DNA of 64,000 nt from Oscillospiraceae bacterium. Its GTDB lineage: Bacteria; Bacillota; Clostridia; Oscillospirales; Ruminococcaceae. The notes under the pieces are model-generated. The model searched no databases, was not told where the DNA came from, and saw nothing but the letters and a program-made list of their open reading frames with translations. The stretch covers positions 82,934 to 146,933 of the forward strand of contig JAFZPP010000007.1 of the NCBI GenBank assembly GCA_017550285.1, read 5' to 3'. Both the position numbers and the translations under genes were made by a program. Positions 60,195-64,000 of this stretch are shown piece after piece (positions within the stretch are counted from its first letter, which is position 1; every line of letters begins with the position of its first letter).

Positions 60195-62384
60195 ATGAGC
60201 ATGACTGATAAACGATTTATTGGCATCATCGCTGCTGAAGTAAACAGCATCGAGCAGCGCCAGATCATGAAAGGCGTCATTGCTGAGGGACAGGAGCTCA
60301 AACAGAGAATTGTTGTTTTTTCAAATATCTATAACTCATATGAATATGACCAGTCGCTTGATCTTGAAAATAACATCTATGAGCTGATGTTTTCTCAGGA
60401 GCTCTGCGGTCTGATTATGATTGCGGAGTCTTTTACCAATGAGATGCTGCGAGACAAGGTACGGGGGATGCTTGAAAAGCGGCAGGATATTCCGGTCGTC
60501 ATCATCGGAATTTATATTCCGGAGCTGGCGTTTCCGAATGTCCGGTTTATCAATGCAAATGATTCTCAGGATATGGAATCCATTACGACACATCTGATCG
60601 AGAAGCACGGTTTCAGGAAGATAGATATGCTGACCGGCTTCGAGGGCAATGAGGCTGCGATTCAGCGTGTCACAGGCTATCGGAAGTCGCTGGAAATGCA
60701 CGGGATCACTTTTGAGGCATCGCGTGTATTCTGGGGCGATTTCTGGACGCCTTCCGGCGTAGCGCTTGCAAACCGCTATATCAGCGGCGAGCTTGAGATG
60801 CCGGATGCGATCATCTGTGCCAATGATTATATGGCATACGGATTGCTGGATACGTTTCTCGAAAACGGCGTAAGGATTCCGGACGATGTATCCGTGATCG
60901 GATATGAGTTTATTCAGGAACGGATTTTTCATTCGCCCGTGCTGACAACCTATCAGCGCGGAAGGAAGGAGCTGGGCTGCTCTGCTGTCCGGATTCTTCA
61001 TGCACTGGCAAACGGCGAGGAGCCGCCTGCATTCTATCCGCCGAAGGGCACGCTGATCTGCGGCGAAACCTGTCCCTGCGGCATCATGCATGAGCAGATG
61101 CATGCAGAATTGCAGCGCCTGCGAGAAAAGCGGCAGTTTGAGCGCTGGAATGTTCTCGGTACAATGGAGCAGCAGCTCACGCTTTGCAGTACGCTGGACG
61201 AGCTTGTCCGCGTGATGAGCGAGCGGCATTACTGGGTGCGTTCGGCATCGAATATGTATCTGTGTCTCTGCGATAACTGGTATGATACCGGTGCGGAGAC
61301 GCCGAGCGATCTCATGAACTGCCGGAGCGTCATGCCTTGGCATATGCATGAGCCGCCGATTGTCTGCCCGCGCTATGATTTCAATGCGCTGTATCAGAAT
61401 GCGCCGGATCATGCGGTGCATTACTATCTGCCGATTTTCTTTGAGCGCCATTTCTTCGGCTATTATGTACTGGAATATCATCAGGCGGATACATATGACG
61501 ATATCTTCCGCAACTGGATGAAGTCGATCACAATCGGTCTGACGTTCCTCTGCATGAAGAATGATATCCGCTATCTGCTGCAATGTCAGAATCTTTCCGA
61601 GCAGCATGATTCGCTGACGGGACTGTATAATCTCCGCGGCATGGAATCCGTGCTCGGTGCAAGACTCGAAGGCAGCAGTACGCCTGTTTATGCGATTGCG
61701 GTACGAATCGGTGCGCTGCGGAATGACGTCAGTCCGGAGGCACAGGTTGCACAGAGCGCGCTGATTCAGAAAACGGCGGAGGCGCTGCGTCTGCTGAATT
61801 TTGAAAATGTGCTGATTGCACGCAGCAGTGTGCAGACCTTCATCTGCGCCGGACTTGCCTGCGAATCGGAGGAGCAGTGTGCGCTGCTGGAGGATAAGCT
61901 GACTGCGGTTCTGCTGCATCATACCGGTGTATGCGAATCGGTCGGCATGGAGAGTGTGCTGGTGGAAAGTATTGCACTTTCGCCGTCACATTCGGCATCT
62001 GAAAATATCAATATGCTGCATGCAAAGCTGGAATCTGCCATGGCGCATCTTGCGGATCAGAAGATACAGCCGCACGCAGATACGCTTTTCTCGGTGCGCA
62101 ACCACATCTATAATATGGAGATCAGCTCCGCCGACTCGATCTGCCGGAAATATTCATTCAGCACAGGTTATTTCCGCCAGATTTACAAGGAAATGTTCGG
62201 CATCAGTTTTCATCAGGATGTCATTCGCGCGCGAATCCTCTGTGCGATCTATCTTCTGACGACAACCGTTCAGAGCATTGCGAGCATCTCCGAGCAGTGC
62301 GGCTATGAGGACTGCAACTATTTCCTGCGGCAGTTCCAGAAGATCACAGGGCTGACGCCGGGTCAGTATCGCAGACTGTTATAA
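60195..62384 (+). CDS. Chimeric regulator: LacI-type ligand sensor, degenerate GGDEF-like region, AraC DNA-binding domain
   Basis: A 729-residue paralogue of the protein at 16675-18909 with the same plan. LacI-type ligand domain 1-285 without HTH (IGIIAAEVNSIEQRQIMKGVI; AIICANDYMAYGLLDTFLENG); Cys motif TCPCG near 290; GAF-like region about 310-465; GGDEF-derived region about 470-600 (HDSLTGLYNLRGM is left, but no GGDEF signature); AraC HTH about 625-727 (ISEQCGYEDCNYFLRQFQK; GLTPGQYRRL). It lies directly after the xylanase pair and is the best local candidate to bind the repeated 18-bp element. Confidence 0.88.
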   Translation: MSMTDKRFIGIIAAEVNSIEQRQIMKGVIAEGQELKQRIVVFSNIYNSYEYDQSLDLENNIYELMFSQELCGLIMIAESFTNEMLRDKVRGMLEKRQDIPVVIIGIYIPELAFPNVRFINANDSQDMESITTHLIEKHGFRKIDMLTGFEGNEAAIQRVTGYRKSLEMHGITFEASRVFWGDFWTPSGVALANRYISGELEMPDAIICANDYMAYGLLDTFLENGVRIPDDVSVIGYEFIQERIFHSPVLTTYQRGRKELGCSAVRILHALANGEEPPAFYPPKGTLICGETCPCGIMHEQMHAELQRLREKRQFERWNVLGTMEQQLTLCSTLDELVRVMSERHYWVRSASNMYLCLCDNWYDTGAETPSDLMNCRSVMPWHMHEPPIVCPRYDFNALYQNAPDHAVHYYLPIFFERHFFGYYVLEYHQADTYDDIFRNWMKSITIGLTFLCMKNDIRYLLQCQNLSEQHDSLTGLYNLRGMESVLGARLEGSSTPVYAIAVRIGALRNDVSPEAQVAQSALIQKTAEALRLLNFENVLIARSSVQTFICAGLACESEEQCALLEDKLTAVLLHHTGVCESVGMESVLVESIALSPSHSASENINMLHAKLESAMAHLADQKIQPHADTLFSVRNHIYNMEISSADSICRKYSFSTGYFRQIYKEMFGISFHQDVIRARILCAIYLLTTTVQSIASISEQCGYEDCNYFLRQFQKITGLTPGQYRRLL

Positions 62385-62392
62385 AAATCAAA

Positions 62393-62437
62393 AGGAAAAC
62401 GGCAGCAGTTGGAATTCAGACTGCTGCCGTTGTTATT
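62393..62437. terminator. Terminator between the regulator and cysK
   Basis: ACGGCAGCAG / CTGCTGCCGT hairpin followed by TGTTATTTC; an A-rich stretch on the other side could serve the converging cysK. Confidence 0.78.
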
Positions 62438-63382
62438 TCAGATATTGTATGCGCCGTGATCAAAGAGCGGCGTAGAGAAATAGCGCTCTGCGGTATCCGG
62501 CAGAATCGTGACAACGGTTTTGCCTTCGCCGAGTTTTTCTGCGAGCTTCAAAGCGGCTGCAACATTTGTGCCGCTGGAAATGCCGCACATGATTCCTTCG
62601 AGGGATGCGAGCTGCTGTGCGGTCCGGATTGCGTCTTCGTCTGTGACGATATGAATATGATCATAAATCTGGCGATTCAGTATTGTCGGAATGATGCCGT
62701 CGCCGATTCCCATTTGCAGATGTGTACCTATCGTGCCGCCGGCGAGAATCGCAGCATGCTCCGGTTCTACTGCCCAGATTTCCATATCCGGATTCTGGGA
62801 TTTCAGTGTTTCGCCGATGCCGGTGATTGTGCCGCCGGTGCCGATGCCGGAGCAGAAGCCGTCAATCGGGCAGGCTGTCTGTTCCAGAATCTCCAGCGCG
62901 GTATAGTATTTATGAGCAGCGGTGTTGTTCGGATTCTCAAACTGCTGCGGCACGAATACACGCGAATCATTTGCCTGCATTTCAAGTGCGGTATCAAGGC
63001 ACTTCTGAATGCATTTTCCGATGTCGCCGTCATCGTGAATGAGGATGACCTGTGCGCCGTAGTGCTCGACGAGCTTGCGGCGTTCTTCGCTGACGGAATC
63101 CGGCATGATGATGACGGTCTGATATCCGCGTACTGCACCGACGAGCGCAAGTCCGATGCCCTGATTGCCGCTGGTCGGCTCCACGATGATTGTATCCCGC
63201 TTGATTCTGCCTTCCTTCTCCGCCTTGAGAATCATGTTGTAGGCAGTGCGTGTTTTAATGGAACCGCCGACGTTCAGTCCCTCGAATTTGACAAGAATCT
63301 GTGCATTGCCGGGCTTGTTCATACGATTGAGGCGAATCATGGGTGTGTGTCCCATTGCCTCCAGAATATTCTGATAAATCAT
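62438..63382 (-). CDS. cysK: Cysteine synthase A (O-acetylserine sulfhydrylase)
   Basis: Makes cysteine from O-acetylserine and sulfide with PLP. The 314-residue protein has the PLP Lys in NVGGSIKTRTAYNM, the substrate loop EPTSGNQGIGLAL, the phosphate-binding GIGTGGTITGIGE, and the C-terminal CGISSGTNVAAAL. I chose ATG 63382 (MIYQNILEAMGHTPMIRLNRM) with CGGAG upstream; the frame is open 30 codons further but those look non-coding. Promoter TTGATT-17-TATAAT at 63448-63420 on the minus strand. Confidence 0.94.
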   Translation of the reverse strand: MIYQNILEAMGHTPMIRLNRMNKPGNAQILVKFEGLNVGGSIKTRTAYNMILKAEKEGRIKRDTIIVEPTSGNQGIGLALVGAVRGYQTVIIMPDSVSEERRKLVEHYGAQVILIHDDGDIGKCIQKCLDTALEMQANDSRVFVPQQFENPNNTAAHKYYTALEILEQTACPIDGFCSGIGTGGTITGIGETLKSQNPDMEIWAVEPEHAAILAGGTIGTHLQMGIGDGIIPTILNRQIYDHIHIVTDEDAIRTAQQLASLEGIMCGISSGTNVAAALKLAEKLGEGKTVVTILPDTAERYFSTPLFDHGAYNI

Positions 63383-63601
63383 GTTACGCTCCGTTTCTGT
63401 GATTGATGCATACTTTTGTATTATATCATACTCTGACAGAAAAATCAAGTGCTGATGCGATATGCAGATCACGGCATTTTTCTCGGATTCATCCGCAAGC
63501 CGAATTTACATTTTGTTTACCTCATGATGAATACTTGATGCACTTCCTTCTGCTAGAATAAAGACAAACAGTTTGCGAGATATGCAGAAATATGATATAC
63601 T

Positions 63602-64000
63602 ATGGAAAAGGAGTACAGAGAATCCGTAACGGTCACGACGCGGAATTACAAGGAAGTGACCTCGCAGGAATTCCTCGACAGCCTTGCGGAAAAGGGCTGC
63701 AAAGTTGTCATTTTTGTTGAGTATGTTCCCGTGACCGCGGAGAGCAGAGACCTCGCCCCGACCGATGCCGAGCGCGCGTATCTGCAAAACGAGATCACAA
63801 AGCTGCGGGAAGCGCATCCCGAAATGGTTTACATCTCCTTCCCCGGCGATGAGAAAAGCTCCGGCGGCTGTGTTGCCGCGGGCAGAGGCTTTTTCCATAT
63901 CAATTCGCACGGCGGCGCAGAACCGTGTCCGTTCTCGCCGTATTCCGATATCAATGTGCGGGACAGCTCTCTGAAAGGCGCGATGAATTCGCCGCTGTTC
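63602..64000 (+). pseudogene. Radical SAM protein fragment lacking the N-terminal catalytic core
   Basis: An open frame from ATG 63602 runs off the window. The product, MEKEYRESVTVTTRNYKEVT onward, contains VIFVEYVPV, SFPGDEKSSGGCVAAGRGFFHI and GGAEPCPFSPYSDINVRD. These match the C-terminal half of MoaA/PqqE-like radical SAM proteins. The CxxxCxxC core that should precede it is absent. An in-frame TGA lies at 63593-63595 and the upstream 120 bases are AT-rich and non-coding. There is no ribosome site. Most likely a 5'-truncated remnant; a separate short protein is possible. Confidence 0.6.

Overview
The window looks like a mesophilic, Gram-positive, fibre-degrading Clostridia chromosome, most like a Ruminococcus (Oscillospiraceae). 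Three secreted glycoside hydrolases carry type I dockerins, which are cellulosome docking modules. Zinc-ribbon proteins, GGDEF proteins and AraC-type regulators are abundant. Promoters follow a sigma-A pattern with almost invariant 17-bp spacing, ribosome sites are AGGAGG-like, and coding DNA is moderately GC-rich with AT-rich spacers. I see no phage, IS element, CRISPR array, rRNA or tRNA.

Layout. 1-3700: a partial glycosidase, pncB and a P-loop protein. 3754-8398: a methyl-cycle salvage operon (SAH hydrolase, coiled-coil protein, trimeric-type purine nucleoside phosphorylase, unknown protein, MTA/SAH deaminase). 8457-8983: thioredoxin with a tiny ferredoxin:thioredoxin-reductase-like protein. 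9147-13434: a lysine-riboswitch operon (asd, two unknown genes, dapA, dapB). 13537-15536: an SPFH/zinc-ribbon protein and a membrane protein. 15879-18909: thrH and a large LacI-sensor/GGDEF-like/AraC regulator. 19046-27801: housekeeping genes (DNA glycosylase, hemW, lepA, ispD, ispF, DMT transporter, nrnA-like). 27854-30236: a GH5 cellulase divergent from an AraC regulator.

30295-46265 is the most unusual stretch. It holds a sensory-type [FeFe]-hydrogenase-like protein behind a DivIVA-like coiled-coil protein. Next come a GGDEF membrane protein and a sugar-binding lipoprotein whose binding fold is interrupted by about 400 Ala-rich residues in four repeats. Then follows a convoy of zinc-ribbon/LRR protein, Ser/Thr kinase-like protein, VWA protein, PP2C phosphatase, a Gly-Tyr-Pro-Gln repeat protein, a cytidine-deaminase-fold protein and a Cache/GGDEF receptor. 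The kinase, VWA and PP2C genes form a TerY-P-like phosphorylation triad.

46337-53118: a lipoprotein, a MATE transporter, and a three-gene FAD dehydrogenase operon of the glycerol-3-phosphate dehydrogenase type. 53233-62384: a xylan locus with a GH10-dockerin-GH43-CBM6 enzyme divergent from a GH43-CBM22-dockerin enzyme, followed by a second LacI-sensor/AraC regulator. The two xylanase promoters carry the same 18-bp element, in opposite orientation, each exactly 15 bp upstream of its -35 box. The window ends with cysK and a radical-SAM gene fragment that lacks its catalytic N-terminal half.
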